A stretch of 64,000 bases of DNA from Sphingomonas glacialis (GCF_006439055.1 NZ_RCZC01000002.1:1614114-1678113), one strand, 5' to 3'; numbered from the stretch's first letter, positions 1 through 8,683 are shown. The notes: generated from the sequence alone by a model not told the origin. A program made the numbers and translations.

Positions 1-349
1 ACCACACCGCATGGCCAAGCCCCATCGGCTCCTGCTGGCGAACATAGGCGACCGCGCCCGGCGCAAGCCGCGTATGGTCGAGCACGCCGAGCGACTTGCC
101 GCGCGCTTCCATCGTCGCCTCGAGCTCATAGGCGATGTCGAAATGATCCTCGATCGCCGACTTGCCGCGACCGGTAACGAAGATCATCTGCTCGATCCCC
201 GCCTCGATCGCCTCGTCGACGGCATATTGGATCAACGGCCGATCGACGATCGGCAGCATCTCCTTGGGCATCGCCTTGGTTGCCGGAAGGAAGCGCGTGC
301 CCAACCCGCCAACGGGGAAGACGGCCTTACGCAGGGGCTTGATCGACAT
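1..349 (-). CDS. galU: UTP--glucose-1-phosphate uridylyltransferase (N-terminal part, cut by window edge)
   Basis: The first 116 codons of the cytoplasmic enzyme that makes UDP-glucose from UTP and glucose-1-phosphate, a precursor of exopolysaccharide and envelope glycans. The nucleotide-binding loop [17 protein letters not shown] (about residues 14-30) is intact and is followed by the typical IDRPLIQY-like segment (here [13 protein letters not shown]) and the [15 protein letters not shown] stretch of the GalU subfamily. The ATG at 349 is the only sensible start. It lies 92 bp downstream of the second FKBP gene on the same strand, so it may be at the end of an rpsU-FKBP-FKBP-galU transcription unit. 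The remaining part of about 170 residues lies outside the window. Confidence 0.95.
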   Translation of the reverse strand, partial: MSIKPLRKAVFPVGGLGTRFLPATKAMPKEMLPIVDRPLIQYAVDEAIEAGIEQMIFVTGRGKSAIEDHFDIAYELEATMEARGKSLGVLDHTRLAPGAVAYVRQQEPMGLGHAVW

Positions 350-441
350 CAGCGTCCTTCGATTTCAAGAGAAACTGGGCGCGTCATACCCGGCGCCATC
401 CCGCATGGAAAGCGGCGACGCGCGGTGCGCAAAGGGTGGGC

Positions 442-999
442 TTATGGCGCCGCCGGAGCGGATGCCGCGGCCTGTTGCTGCATCTGCTGGAATTGCGCGC
501 CCGAAATGAAATCGAGCAGTTCGATATCGAACACCAGCACCGATCCGGCGGGGATCGGCCCGGTCGCCTGATCGCCATAGCCGAGGCTCGGCTTGATCCA
601 GACGCGGTATTTCGCGCCCTTCGGCATCGCCTTCAAGGCTTCGCTAAAGCCCGGAACGACCCCCGAAACGGGCATCGGCGTCGGGCGGGCGCTCTGGTCG
701 AAGGTCGTGCCATTGGTCAGCTTGCCGACATAATTGACCAGCGTGACATCGGCATCGGTCGGCTTGGCGGGGCCGGTGCCCGGCGTCAGCACGCGATATT
801 GCAGCCCCGACGGTGTCGTCACCACGCCGCGCTGCTTGGCGTTGGTGGCGAGGAACGCGTCGGTTGCGCTGAGCGGCGGTACGGTCGCCAGGCGCTTGGT
901 GCTGGCGGCGCGATGCACCACCTTGCGCGGCGCGGCGTGGGTTGCCGCCGCGGGCAACAGGATAGCGCCGATCAGACCAGCGATAGCGAACGTCCGCAT
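442..999 (-). CDS. exported FKBP-type peptidyl-prolyl cis-trans isomerase (second of tandem pair)
   Basis: A 185-residue FKBP-type prolyl isomerase, expected to assist folding of envelope proteins. Residues 1-22 form a signal peptide (hydrophobic core AIAGLIGAILLPAAA ending in THA-A). The FKBP domain spans about residues 60-165, with the family patterns VTLVNYVGKLTNGTTFD, VPGFSEALKAM and the closing VLVFDIELLDF. The tail is Gln/Ala-rich. A longer GTG-started reading exists upstream, but it would bury the signal peptide, so the ATG at 999 is chosen. The start is one base after the stop of the preceding FKBP gene, indicating an operon. The two proteins are clearly paralogous; this one is soluble or periplasmic where its neighbour is membrane-anchored. 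Confidence 0.9.
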   Translation of the reverse strand: MRTFAIAGLIGAILLPAAATHAAPRKVVHRAASTKRLATVPPLSATDAFLATNAKQRGVVTTPSGLQYRVLTPGTGPAKPTDADVTLVNYVGKLTNGTTFDQSARPTPMPVSGVVPGFSEALKAMPKGAKYRVWIKPSLGYGDQATGPIPAGSVLVFDIELLDFISGAQFQQMQQQAAASAPAAP

Positions 1000-1000
1000 C

Positions 1001-1588
1001 TCAGCGACCGGTCGGCGGTCCGCCCGCACCCGGGGGCATGCCACCGCCCGCACCCTGCTGCTGCATCATCTGTTGCTGCTGCTGGATCTGGCGATAGGTG
1101 CTCATCGGGATGAATTCGAGCATCTCGACGTCGAACGCGAGCGTCGAATTGGCCGGAATGCCGGGGGGCGACTTGTCGGCATAAGCGAGGCTCGGCTTGA
1201 GCCAGATGCGATACTTCGCACCCTTGCGCATCAGCTTGAGCGCTTCGCTGAACCCCGGCACGACGCCCGCGACGGGCATCGGGGTCGGCTGCTGCGACTT
1301 GTCGAACACCGTACCGTCGAGCAGGCGCCCCTCATAATTGACGAGCGCGACATCGTCGTCGGTCGGCGACGCGCCGGCGCCTGCGCTGAGCACCTGATAT
1401 TGCAAGCCTGACGGCGTCGTCATCACCCCGGCCGCGCGGGCATTGCGCGCCAGGAAGCTGGTCGACGGATCGAGCGGCGTCTGGAACGCCAGCGCGATCG
1501 CGCCGATCACCAGCACGGCGATGCCGATCCACAGATACACCAAGATACCCCGCTTCACGGGCTTTAGCGGGACAGCGGTGATCGACAT
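1001..1588 (-). CDS. membrane-anchored FKBP-type peptidyl-prolyl cis-trans isomerase
   Basis: A 195-residue FKBP isomerase. Residues about 13-35 (ILVYLWIGIAVLVIGAIALAF) are a single membrane anchor after a short basic N-terminus, so the catalytic domain should face the periplasm. The FKBP core is at about residues 60-160 (ALVNYEGRLLDGTVFDKS, VPGFSEALKLM, STLAFDVEMLEF). The last 30 residues are Gln-rich, then Gly/Pro-rich, and probably disordered. It lies 79 bp downstream of rpsU and 1 bp upstream of the second FKBP gene. The similarity to that neighbour, including the shared FLA-NA-GV-TTPSGLQY run, points to a local duplication. Confidence 0.9.
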   Translation of the reverse strand: MSITAVPLKPVKRGILVYLWIGIAVLVIGAIALAFQTPLDPSTSFLARNARAAGVMTTPSGLQYQVLSAGAGASPTDDDVALVNYEGRLLDGTVFDKSQQPTPMPVAGVVPGFSEALKLMRKGAKYRIWLKPSLAYADKSPPGIPANSTLAFDVEMLEFIPMSTYRQIQQQQQMMQQQGAGGGMPPGAGGPPTGR

Positions 1589-1667
1589 GGTGGCTCCCGG
1601 GCGGGGGTCGAAGGTCTTGTACGGGCTTCAGGCAGGCGCAGCGGACGCTTAGGTCCGCTTCATCGTC

Positions 1668-1874
1668 TTACCGTGCGCCGTCGCGTTCCATGCGCTTGCG
1701 CTCGAGCTTGCGCGCGCGGCGGACGGCAGCAGCGCGCTCACGCGCGCGCTTCTCGCTCGGCTTTTCGTAATGCCGGCGCAGCTTCATCTCGCGATAGACG
1801 CCCTCGCGCTGCAGCTTCTTCTTGAGCGCGCGCAGCGCCTGGTCGACATTGTTGTCGCGTACGATGATTTGCAT
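1668..1874 (-). CDS. rpsU: 30S ribosomal protein S21
   Basis: Small-subunit protein bS21, 68 residues, which binds near the 3' end of 16S rRNA and supports initiation. The sequence begins [20 protein letters not shown] and carries the family's central [17 protein letters not shown] segment followed by an Arg/Lys-rich tail, the normal alphaproteobacterial form. A longer open frame begins at 1922, but the conserved family start is the ATG at 1874. It is divergent from cysS and heads a minus-strand series with the FKBP genes and galU. Confidence 0.96.
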   Translation of the reverse strand: MQIIVRDNNVDQALRALKKKLQREGVYREMKLRRHYEKPSEKRARERAAAVRRARKLERKRMERDGAR

Positions 1875-2027
1875 AAAACCGAACAGCTCCGAATCGATAG
1901 AAAAGCGCCGCCGCAAACCCACGGCCCGCGTCGCAAGGTGGGCGCCCTACACGGGAGGACCCCAAGTTTCAAGCGATCCGTCACCTTTTACGTGACTTTG
2001 GGCTCGCCCGGTCTGTAAGCGAGCGGG

Positions 2028-3455
2028 ATGACCGCCACACAGCTTATGCTCTATAACAGCCTCACGCGCAGCCTAGAACGCTTCGTTCCGATCGATCCCG
2101 CGCTGGTGCGAGTCTACACCTGCGGGCCGACGGTCTACAATTACCAGCATATCGGCAACATGCGCGCCTTCCTGTTCGCCGATACGCTCGGGCGCGTGCT
2201 GCGCTGGAAGGGCTATCCGACCAAGCACGTCATCAACATCACCGATGTCGGTCACCTTACTTCGGACGCCGATGCCGGCGACGACAAGATGGAAAAGGCC
2301 GCCGCGGCGCAGGCCAAGTCGATCTGGGAGATCGCGGCGCATTATACCAAGGCGTTCAAGGACGACATCGCGCGGCTCAACATCGATCCGCCGGCGGAGT
2401 GGACCGTCGCAACCGAGCACATCCCGCAGATGATCGCCTTTGCGCAAGCCATCGAGAAGGATTGCTACCTGATCGAGGGCGGCCTCTATTTCGACACGAC
2501 GCGCGTGCCCGATTACGGCAGCCTGGCGCGCGCAACGTCTGATGAGGGCGAAAGCCGGATCGACCCGGTCTCGGGCAAGCGCCATCCGCAGGACTTCGCG
2601 ATCTGGCGGCGCTCGCCGCCGGGCGAGCAGCGCCAGATGGAATGGGATTCGCCGTGGGGCAAGGGCGCGCCGGGCTGGCATCTCGAATGCTCGGTGATGA
2701 GCCGCCAGCATCTCGGCCATCCCTTCGACATCCACACCGGCGGGATCGACCACCGCGAGATCCACCACCCCAACGAAATCGCGCAGAACCAGTCGTTCTG
2801 CGGCTGCGACGACAGCGGCGCCCGCATCTGGATGCACAACAATTTCCTGGTCGACCGCGGCGCGAAGATGTCGAAATCGACCGGCGACTTCCTGCGTCTG
2901 CAGACATTGGTCGATGCCGGCGTCCATCCGCTCGCCTATCGGCTGATGTGCCTCCAGGCGCAGTATCGCAGCGAATTGGAATTCACCTGGGAGAACCTCG
3001 CTGCCGCCTTCACCCGGCTCAAGCGGCTGGTGATCGCGCGCGACGCGTTGCGCGCGCGCGATGATTATGTGCTGAAGGGCGATGCGGAGCCGTACCTCGC
3101 GCAGCTCGACGAAGCGGTGAGCGATGATCTCAACACCCCGCGCGGCCTGATCGCGCTCGACGCGCTGCTCGCCGACAAGCGGCTGTCGCCGGCGACGCGG
3201 CTGCGCGCACTCGAGAGTTTCGACGCGGTGCTCGGGCTCGAGCTTGTGACCCTGAAACGCGCCGAGCTGCGCCTGCGGCCGACCTCGGCAACGCTCGACG
3301 AAAGCGCGATCGACGCGCAGCTCGCCGCGCGCAAGGACGCCCGCGCCGCGAAGGATTTCGCCGCGTCGGACGCGATTCGCGACGCTCTGGCCAGCGCCGG
3401 GGTCGAGGTTATGGACGGCGATCCGCTGGGTTGGGATTGGAAACTCGCGCTGTAA
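2028..3455 (+). CDS. cysS: cysteinyl-tRNA synthetase
   Basis: Class I aminoacyl-tRNA synthetase that charges tRNA-Cys, 475 residues, close to the usual 460-480. The zinc ligand Cys32 and the HIGN signature at residues 41-44 follow the YTCGPTVYNYQ stretch; the second zinc-ligand region is the HLECSVMS and HTGGIDHREIHHPNE segments; the KMSKS loop is at residues 280-284 (GAKMSKSTGDF). The C-terminal anticodon-binding region is complete. The ATG at 2028 follows a GAGCGGG stretch. No fusion or frameshift is seen. It is followed after 193 bp by era on the same strand. Confidence 0.97.
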   Translation: MTATQLMLYNSLTRSLERFVPIDPALVRVYTCGPTVYNYQHIGNMRAFLFADTLGRVLRWKGYPTKHVINITDVGHLTSDADAGDDKMEKAAAAQAKSIWEIAAHYTKAFKDDIARLNIDPPAEWTVATEHIPQMIAFAQAIEKDCYLIEGGLYFDTTRVPDYGSLARATSDEGESRIDPVSGKRHPQDFAIWRRSPPGEQRQMEWDSPWGKGAPGWHLECSVMSRQHLGHPFDIHTGGIDHREIHHPNEIAQNQSFCGCDDSGARIWMHNNFLVDRGAKMSKSTGDFLRLQTLVDAGVHPLAYRLMCLQAQYRSELEFTWENLAAAFTRLKRLVIARDALRARDDYVLKGDAEPYLAQLDEAVSDDLNTPRGLIALDALLADKRLSPATRLRALESFDAVLGLELVTLKRAELRLRPTSATLDESAIDAQLAARKDARAAKDFAASDAIRDALASAGVEVMDGDPLGWDWKLAL

Positions 3456-3542
3456 AGGCGGCGCAGACCGCACATCTTCCCCGCCTCCGCTTATCGCTGG
3501 CGATTGGGCGCGGCTTTCTTTACTGGCGCGCACTTGCCAGGT

Positions 3543-3583
3543 TCGAACGCACGCTTCGACGGGCTAAGGGCGAACGGGCTGCG
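3543..3583. repeat. remnant of a dispersed intergenic repeat motif
   Basis: The cysS-era gap contains TTCGAACGCACGCTTCGACG followed by GGCTAAGGGCGAACGGGCT. This resembles a short motif (CTTCGAC-GGCTCAGGGCGAAC) that recurs between genes in many sphingomonad and other proteobacterial genomes. It has an imperfect dyad, TTCG..CGAA, and no coding sign. A related half motif (CAAGCTTGTCGAAGGCGCTT) occurs upstream of rpiA around 47511-47530. The assignment rests on recognition only. Confidence 0.35.
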
Positions 3584-3648
3584 ATGACCGCGTCCCGTCG
3601 CCTCCGCCCCGAGCCTGTTGCAGAGCCTGTACCGCCCAAGGACCGCTG

Positions 3649-4554
3649 ATGACTGACACCCCCACCCAGAAATGCGGCCTCGTCGCGATCCTCGGCGCGC
3701 CCAATGCGGGCAAGTCGACGCTGGTCAACGCGCTGGTCGGCCAGAAGGTCGCGATCGTCTCGCCCAAGGCGCAGACGACGCGCGTCCGGCTGATGGGCGT
3801 CGCGATCGAGGGCGACACGCAGTTGCTGCTGGTCGATACGCCCGGCATCTTCGAACCCAAGCGCCGGCTCGATCGCGCGATGGTGCAGGCCGCGTGGGGC
3901 GGTGCCGAGGGTGCCGACGTGCTGGCGCTGGTGGTCGATGCCAAGGGCGGCCTGGGGTCGAAGGTCACCACCATCGCCGAGGCGATCGCGCATCGGCCCG
4001 AGCCGAAATATCTCATCCTCAACAAGGTCGATCTCGCCGACAAGGGCAAGCTGCTGCTCCATGCCGAGAAGCTGACCGCGATGGTGCAGTTCGACGAGGT
4101 GTTCTTCGTCAGTGCCTCGACCGGCGATGGCCTGCCCGAACTGAAGGCGCATCTGGCCCAGCGGATGCCAGCCGAGCCGTGGCATTTCCCCGAGGACCAG
4201 GTCTCCGACGCGACCGAGCGCAGCCTCGCCTCCGAAGTGACGCGCGAGCAGCTCTACCTGCAACTCCACGCCGAACTGCCCTACGCCTCGACGATCGAGA
4301 CCGAGCAATATCTCGAGCGCGAGGACGGATCGGTCGAGATCCACCAGCAGATCCTGGTCGAACGCCCGACGCAACGCGCGATCGTGCTCGGCAAGGGCGG
4401 CGCGCGGATCAAGGAAATCGGCGCGCGCGCGCGCGCCGAGCTGGCCGGCATCATGGGCCGCCCGGTGCATCTCTATCTGCACGTGAAGGTTCGTCCCGGC
4501 TGGGACGACGAACGCGACGTCTATCGCGACATGGGCCTCGACTGGGTCGAGTGA
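3649..4554 (+). CDS. era: GTPase Era
   Basis: Ribosome-assembly GTPase that binds 16S rRNA near its 3' end, 301 residues. All G motifs are visible: G1 GAPNAGKST (16-24), G2 in KAQTTR, G3 DTPG (63-66), G4 NKVD (125-128), and a G5-type SAS. The C-terminal KH RNA-binding domain is present (about 200-290; ERPTQRAIVLGKGGARIKEIG). The start ATG overlaps the stop of a 21-codon open frame (3584-3649) in the arrangement TGATG. In many relatives era follows rnc, which is absent here. A strong bidirectional hairpin lies directly downstream. Confidence 0.97.
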   Translation: MTDTPTQKCGLVAILGAPNAGKSTLVNALVGQKVAIVSPKAQTTRVRLMGVAIEGDTQLLLVDTPGIFEPKRRLDRAMVQAAWGGAEGADVLALVVDAKGGLGSKVTTIAEAIAHRPEPKYLILNKVDLADKGKLLLHAEKLTAMVQFDEVFFVSASTGDGLPELKAHLAQRMPAEPWHFPEDQVSDATERSLASEVTREQLYLQLHAELPYASTIETEQYLEREDGSVEIHQQILVERPTQRAIVLGKGGARIKEIGARARAELAGIMGRPVHLYLHVKVRPGWDDERDVYRDMGLDWVE

Positions 4555-4568
4555 TCCCCGCGCACGCG

Positions 4569-4603
4569 AAAGCCCCGCGCCGCACTTTGCGGCACGGGGC
4601 TTT
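4569..4603. terminator. bidirectional rho-independent terminator between era and the GCG-type secreted protein
   Basis: A near-perfect hairpin: the left arm AAAGCCCCGCGCCGCA and right arm TGCGGCACGGGGCTTT pair through about 16 positions around a very small loop. A-tract and T-tract flanks serve both strands. It sits between two convergent genes (era ends 4554, the minus-strand gene ends 4622). Confidence 0.88.
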
Positions 4604-4621
4604 GCACACCAACGTCAGAGC

Positions 4622-4897
4622 TTAGCGGTAGCGCCAGCCGCCATGGTGGCGATAACGGTTCTGCCAATAGCGGCGACCGTCCCAATAGCCGCGATCGTAG
4701 CGGCGTCCGACGATCAGGCGTGGACCGCCGCGATAGGCGGGACCACCGACAAAGGCAGGGCCGCCGCGCATCACGCGGCAATGGCCACCCGGTCCGCGAA
4801 ACGCGCCACGCCCGCACCCGTCGCGCGCATCGGCGGCGGTGGTGGTGCCGAGCGTCGCGGCCCCGGTGAGGAGGATGGCGGCAAGAAGCTTTTTCAT
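4622..4897 (-). CDS. small exported Gly/Arg/Tyr-rich protein (GCG_CRPN-like)
   Basis: A 91-residue protein with a clear signal peptide (MKKLLAAILLTGAATLGTTT..ADA). The mature part starts with DGCGRGAFRGPGGHCRV, which matches the short GCG-type prefix domain (two Cys around a Gly/Pro/Arg core) seen in small secreted proteobacterial proteins. The rest is rich in Gly, Arg, Tyr and Trp with repeated YRGGP/YDRGYWDGRRYW-like segments. The two cysteines may form a disulphide in the periplasm. The function of this family is not established. It ends at the shared terminator with era. Confidence 0.8.
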   Translation of the reverse strand: MKKLLAAILLTGAATLGTTTAADARDGCGRGAFRGPGGHCRVMRGGPAFVGGPAYRGGPRLIVGRRYDRGYWDGRRYWQNRYRHHGGWRYR

Positions 4898-5001
4898 GAT
4901 ACCCTCTCGATATAGCGTTTAGAGCAAGAGCCCGTCGGGCTGACATGACAAACGAGGGGGTCGGCAACCCGTTCCAAAATGGCCATGCCGGGCCTGCCCG
5001 C

Positions 5002-5703
5002 TCATCCCGCCAGGATCGCTTCGACCCACTCGGGCACCAGCGTTCCTGCTGCGCCGAGCCGGGTTTCGTCAAAGAACGCGCTCCCCGCCGATCGCTCGAG
5101 ATTGAGCTCGAGCGTGCGCGCGCCGGCATGCCGCGCGCCCTGGACGAAGCCCGCCGCGGGATAGACCGCGCCCGACGTGCCGATCGACACGAACAGGTCC
5201 GCCGACCCGAGCGCGCGTTCGATCGTGTCCATGCCGTATGGCATCTCGCCGAAGAAGACGATGTCGGGCCGCAGCGCCGCCGCCCCGCACGCCGGGCAGA
5301 CCGCCCACGGCGGCATCGCGCCCAGCCAGCGTGTCCGCACGTCACACGCCGAGCACAGCGCCGATTGCAGCTCGCCGTGCATGTGCAGCAGGCGCCTGGC
5401 CCCTGCCCGCTCGTGCAGGTCATCGACATTCTGCGTCACGATCAGCAATTCGCCGTCCCATTCCGCGTCGAGCCGCGCCAGCGCGCGGTGCGCAGGATTG
5501 GGCTCGACGCGTGCCAGCGCCGCGCGTCGCGCGTCATAGAAGCGGTGGACGAGTTCGGGATCGTGCGTGAGCGCCTCGGGCGTACAGACGTCCTCGACGC
5601 GGTGCCCCTCCCACAGCCCGCCGGGCCCGCGAAACGTCGCGATGCCGCTTTCGGCCGAAATACCGGCGCCGGTGAGAACGACGATGGCGCGAATGTCCTG
5701 CAT
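5002..5703 (-). CDS. cobB: NAD-dependent protein deacylase (CobB-type sirtuin)
   Basis: Sir2-family deacylase of 233 residues that removes acyl groups from protein lysines using NAD. The NAD-binding GAGISAESGI motif is at residues 12-21 and TQNVDDLHERAG lies mid-protein; the catalytic His is in HMHGEL, followed by a CxxC...CxxC zinc module (CSACD, CPACGA). The Tyr/Arg pair in FYDARRAAL is the signature of class III bacterial sirtuins that prefer succinyl or malonyl lysine. Cytoplasmic, with no signal peptide. It is divergent from dapB across 172 bp. The symbol follows family usage. Confidence 0.93.
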   Translation of the reverse strand: MQDIRAIVVLTGAGISAESGIATFRGPGGLWEGHRVEDVCTPEALTHDPELVHRFYDARRAALARVEPNPAHRALARLDAEWDGELLIVTQNVDDLHERAGARRLLHMHGELQSALCSACDVRTRWLGAMPPWAVCPACGAAALRPDIVFFGEMPYGMDTIERALGSADLFVSIGTSGAVYPAAGFVQGARHAGARTLELNLERSAGSAFFDETRLGAAGTLVPEWVEAILAG

Positions 5704-5875
5704 CCGTCGACCTTAGTCCATCGGACGATCCGCTGCTATTGTCGCCGCGGGCAAACCGCCGCCGCCGCGCAAGACGGGCAACGCGCCGGCACGCGAGGGC
5801 CTGAGGCAAATCGCGCATGGCATGTCGCCCGGCCATTGGCTAAGGCGCCCGCGAACCTATCGGAAGGGAATGTGC

Positions 5876-6604
5876 GTGACCGCGATCGGGATCATTGGCA
5901 GCGCTGGGCGCATGGGGCATGCCTTGGCGGCGATCGTCCCCGATCTGGGCGCGACGCTGGCCGGCGGAATCGATGCGGGCGGCGACCCTGCTGGCCTCGC
6001 GCACGATTCGGACGTGCTGGTCGATTTCTCCTCGCCCTCGGCGCTCGAGCGTACGCTTGCCGCCGCGCGGCAGACGGGGACGCCGATCCTGATCGGCACG
6101 ACCGGGCTTGCCACAACGCATCACGCGATGATCGACGCCGCGGCGACCGACATTGCGGTGCTGCAGACCGGCAACGTCTCGCTCGGCGTGACGCTGCTGG
6201 CGAAACTAGTGCGCGAGGCGGCCGCCCGGCTCGGGCCCGAATGGGATATCGAGATCGCCGAGTTCCACCACCGCCACAAGGTCGATGCCCCGTCGGGCAC
6301 CGCCTTGCTGCTCGGCGAGGCGGCGGCGGCGGGCCGCGGCATTCCGCTCGCCGAGGCGCGCGTCGCCGATCGCGCGGGGCTGACCGGCGCGCGCTCGGAA
6401 GGGACGATCGGTTTCGCCAGCCTGCGCGGCGGGTCGGTCGCGGGCGATCATCAGGTCGTCTTTGCCGGCGAAGGCGAGCGGATCGAGCTCGGCCACCGCG
6501 CCGAGAATCGCGCGATCTTCGCGCGCGGCGCGATCACCGCGGCGCTGTGGCTCGTCGGCAAGCCCGCCGGGCGCTACGGAATGGACGAGGTGCTGGGCGT
6601 GTGA
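5876..6604 (+). CDS. dapB: 4-hydroxy-tetrahydrodipicolinate reductase
   Basis: Reduces 4-hydroxy-tetrahydrodipicolinate with NAD(P)H in lysine/diaminopimelate synthesis; 242 residues. The Rossmann motif is GIIGSAGRMG near the N-terminus; the catalytic segment is AEFHHRHKVDAPSGTAL (His-His, Lys and the PSGTA substrate loop). The start is taken as GTG 5876 because the GGAAGGGA ribosome site at 5862-5869 is well spaced from it; the ATG at 5870 is only one base away from that site but adds just two residues. The stop overlaps the nth start as GTGA, so the two genes are translationally coupled. Confidence 0.94.
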   Translation: MTAIGIIGSAGRMGHALAAIVPDLGATLAGGIDAGGDPAGLAHDSDVLVDFSSPSALERTLAAARQTGTPILIGTTGLATTHHAMIDAAATDIAVLQTGNVSLGVTLLAKLVREAAARLGPEWDIEIAEFHHRHKVDAPSGTALLLGEAAAAGRGIPLAEARVADRAGLTGARSEGTIGFASLRGGSVAGDHQVVFAGEGERIELGHRAENRAIFARGAITAALWLVGKPAGRYGMDEVLGV

Positions 6605-7275
6605 AGCGCGCCGACGTCGTCGAATTCTACGCGCGGCTCGCGGCCGACAATCCGCACCCCGAGACCGAGCTCGAGGCGGGCAACCCGTACCAGCTCGTCG
6701 TCGCGGTCGCGCTGTCGGCGCAGGCGACCGATGTCGGCGTCAACAAGGCGACGCGGCGGCTGTTCGAAACAGTCAAGACACCGCAGCAGATGCTCGATCT
6801 CGGCGAGGACGCGCTCAAACAGCACATCAAGACGATCGGCCTGTTCAACACCAAGGCGAAGAACGTCATCGCGCTCTCGCAGCGGCTGGTTGACGTCTAC
6901 GGCGGCGAAGTGCCGAACGACCGCGACGCGCTCGAGACGCTGCCCGGGGTCGGGCGCAAGACCGCCAATGTCGTCCTCAACGTCGCGTTCGGCGCCGAGA
7001 CCTTCGCGGTCGACACGCACATCTTCCGCGTCGGCAATCGCACCGGTCTGGCGCGCGGCAAGACCCCGCTCGCGGTCGAGCTGAAACTCGACAAGGCGAC
7101 GCCGCAGCCGTTCCGGCTCCATGCGCATCACTGGCTGATCCTGCACGGCCGCTATGTCTGCAAGGCGCGGCGGCCCGAATGCTGGCGCTGCATCGTCGCC
7201 GATCTCTGTGCGTTCAAGCCCAAGACGCCGCCGCCCAAGGCCGCGCTGCCCGCCATACTGCCAAAGGAGCCCTGA
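6601..7275 (+). CDS. nth: endonuclease III (DNA glycosylase/AP lyase)
   Basis: Base-excision repair enzyme that removes oxidised pyrimidines and cleaves abasic sites; 224 residues. The helix-hairpin-helix is LPGVGRKTANVV with the catalytic Lys (LPGVGRK), followed by the catalytic Asp in AVDTHIFRV. The C-terminal [4Fe-4S] ligands are C-x6-C-x2-C-x5-C (CKARRPECWRCIVADLC). The GTG start overlaps the dapB stop (GTGA). A much longer open frame runs back to 4945, but only this part is nth. The Lys/Pro-rich tail is short and probably disordered. Confidence 0.96.
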   Translation: MKRADVVEFYARLAADNPHPETELEAGNPYQLVVAVALSAQATDVGVNKATRRLFETVKTPQQMLDLGEDALKQHIKTIGLFNTKAKNVIALSQRLVDVYGGEVPNDRDALETLPGVGRKTANVVLNVAFGAETFAVDTHIFRVGNRTGLARGKTPLAVELKLDKATPQPFRLHAHHWLILHGRYVCKARRPECWRCIVADLCAFKPKTPPPKAALPAILPKEP

Positions 7276-7276
7276 C

Positions 7277-7645
7277 ATGCGCTTGTTGCTCGCCGCCCTC
7301 ACCCTCGCCGCCTTCGCCGCCCCGAGCGTCGCCCGCGACCGCACTCCCGCAGCGACCCCGGCCGGCGTGCCGCAAAGCTGCATCCCGCTCGCATCGATCC
7401 GCGAAACGCGCGTGCGCGACGACCGGACGATCGACTTCATCACGAGCGGCAAACGCGCCTATCGCAACACCTTGCCCTTCGCGTGCCCGAGCCTGGGGTT
7501 CGAGGAGCGCTTCAGCTATGCGACGAGTCTCAGCCAGTTGTGTTCGACCGATACGATCACCGTGCTGTACTCGGGCGCTGCGTTGTCGCCCGGCGCGACC
7601 TGTGGCCTCGGCCAATTCCAGCCGGTGACGCTCGCGCACAACTAG
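7277..7645 (+). CDS. small exported protein, possibly DUF6491-like
   Basis: A 122-residue protein with a signal peptide ([18 protein letters not shown]) and four later cysteines (SCIPL, FACPS, QLCST, ATCGL), which suggests two periplasmic disulphides. The pattern of a Cys near the start, IR..V.D..IDF, YRN, C-LGFEERF-Y and LC..D.ITV resembles small sphingomonad exported proteins grouped as DUF6491; this is recognition only. The ATG at 7277 lies one base after the nth stop and has an AAAGGAG ribosome site, so it is co-transcribed with dapB-nth. The function is unknown. Confidence 0.75.
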   Translation: MRLLLAALTLAAFAAPSVARDRTPAATPAGVPQSCIPLASIRETRVRDDRTIDFITSGKRAYRNTLPFACPSLGFEERFSYATSLSQLCSTDTITVLYSGAALSPGATCGLGQFQPVTLAHN

Positions 7646-7686
7646 GGCTGGCGTCGCCGCGCGGGCTTTGCTAGTCGGAGCTTCAG

Positions 7687-7763
<77 letters not shown>

Positions 7764-7987
7764 GCTTTGCAATATCCTCAAGATCCTGCGCGCAAGTTCC
7801 GCGACCATTCGGCGTGGACGACGCGGCACGTTCGGTACGATGCCGAGATTGGGATATTAACGGGATTTACTGATGCAGCATGGCTGCACGGGGAGCGGAG
7901 GACGTACGCTAGTGGCCAATATTGTGCACTAGGTGCCCAAATGCCGAGCGGAGATCGCCCCGCTACAGCAAAGCCGGTAGCGTCTCT

Positions 7988-8683
7988 TCAGACAGGATCG
8001 CTGGCAAGTGCGAGCTTTACGGCATTGAAGATCGCCACGTCGCGTGCGTTTCGGTCATGAATAATCTCGACCAGATCCGAATCGATGGTGGCAGGCTTAT
8101 CCGCCGTAACATTTGCAAGGCCGATTTCAGCTGGGGGTGATCGGCCGAACAGCTTTGCAAGCGCATCGACCGAGGCGGTAAGCCGGTCGGTAAACCCGAC
8201 AAAGGCATAGAGATTCACCAGCCTGTCCGCGATCCGATCCGCTGGCTCTCCGCGATACGATTCCAAGAACCGCGCTATGACTTCAGTCTCAGTATTGGTC
8301 GTTACGAAGTCCCGAAATGTCGGAAACAGCCGGCGTGTCGCATCCGCACCATTGTGCGTTTTTGATATGCTATAATAATATTCTGATACCAATCTCTCTA
8401 CCGGATCTCGCAACGTCGTTGCAAAACGCAGACCGGATTCAGACCCAATACTTCGTATTACGTCTCGCTGCGAGAAATGCCCAAGTATCAGATCATATTC
8501 GTCTGATATCTTCGCGCTCGCGTCTTCGCGCAACGAGGTCTCGTAATTCCCGATAAACGCATCATATTCAGCAACATAGACCCCGGCGGGTACATGCCAC
8601 CACTTGAGATCCAGCCGATTTACGACGCTTACCATCGTCGTACCAGCGCATTTCGGAATGTGAATATAGGCTATCGTAGTCAT
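7988..8683 (-). CDS. sulfotransferase family protein
   Basis: A 231-residue protein resembling the Sulfotransfer_2 group, which moves sulfate from PAPS to a carbohydrate or other hydroxyl acceptor. The 5'-phosphosulfate loop is YIHIPKCAGTT (residues 6-16) and the 3'-phosphate segment is RDPVERLVSEYYY. Length and the Cys in the PKCAGTT loop fit the bacterial glycan sulfotransferases. Codon use and base composition are much less GC-rich than the neighbours, and the upstream 80 bp is AT-rich, which suggests horizontal acquisition. It has no operon partner: tRNA-Arg lies on one side and a non-coding stretch on the other. The acceptor is unknown. Confidence 0.83.
   Translation of the reverse strand: MTTIAYIHIPKCAGTTMVSVVNRLDLKWWHVPAGVYVAEYDAFIGNYETSLREDASAKISDEYDLILGHFSQRDVIRSIGSESGLRFATTLRDPVERLVSEYYYSISKTHNGADATRRLFPTFRDFVTTNTETEVIARFLESYRGEPADRIADRLVNLYAFVGFTDRLTASVDALAKLFGRSPPAEIGLANVTADKPATIDSDLVEIIHDRNARDVAIFNAVKLALASDPV

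Noticed and set aside
2073..3533. A 486-codon minus-strand frame across cysS
   Set aside because: Antisense to cysS, which has HIGN and KMSKS motifs; composition is Arg/Asp/Ala-rich as expected of a shadow frame.
4945..7275. A 776-codon open frame on the plus strand
   Set aside because: Only its last 224 codons are nth. The rest is antisense to the sirtuin gene and out of frame with dapB, an effect of high GC.
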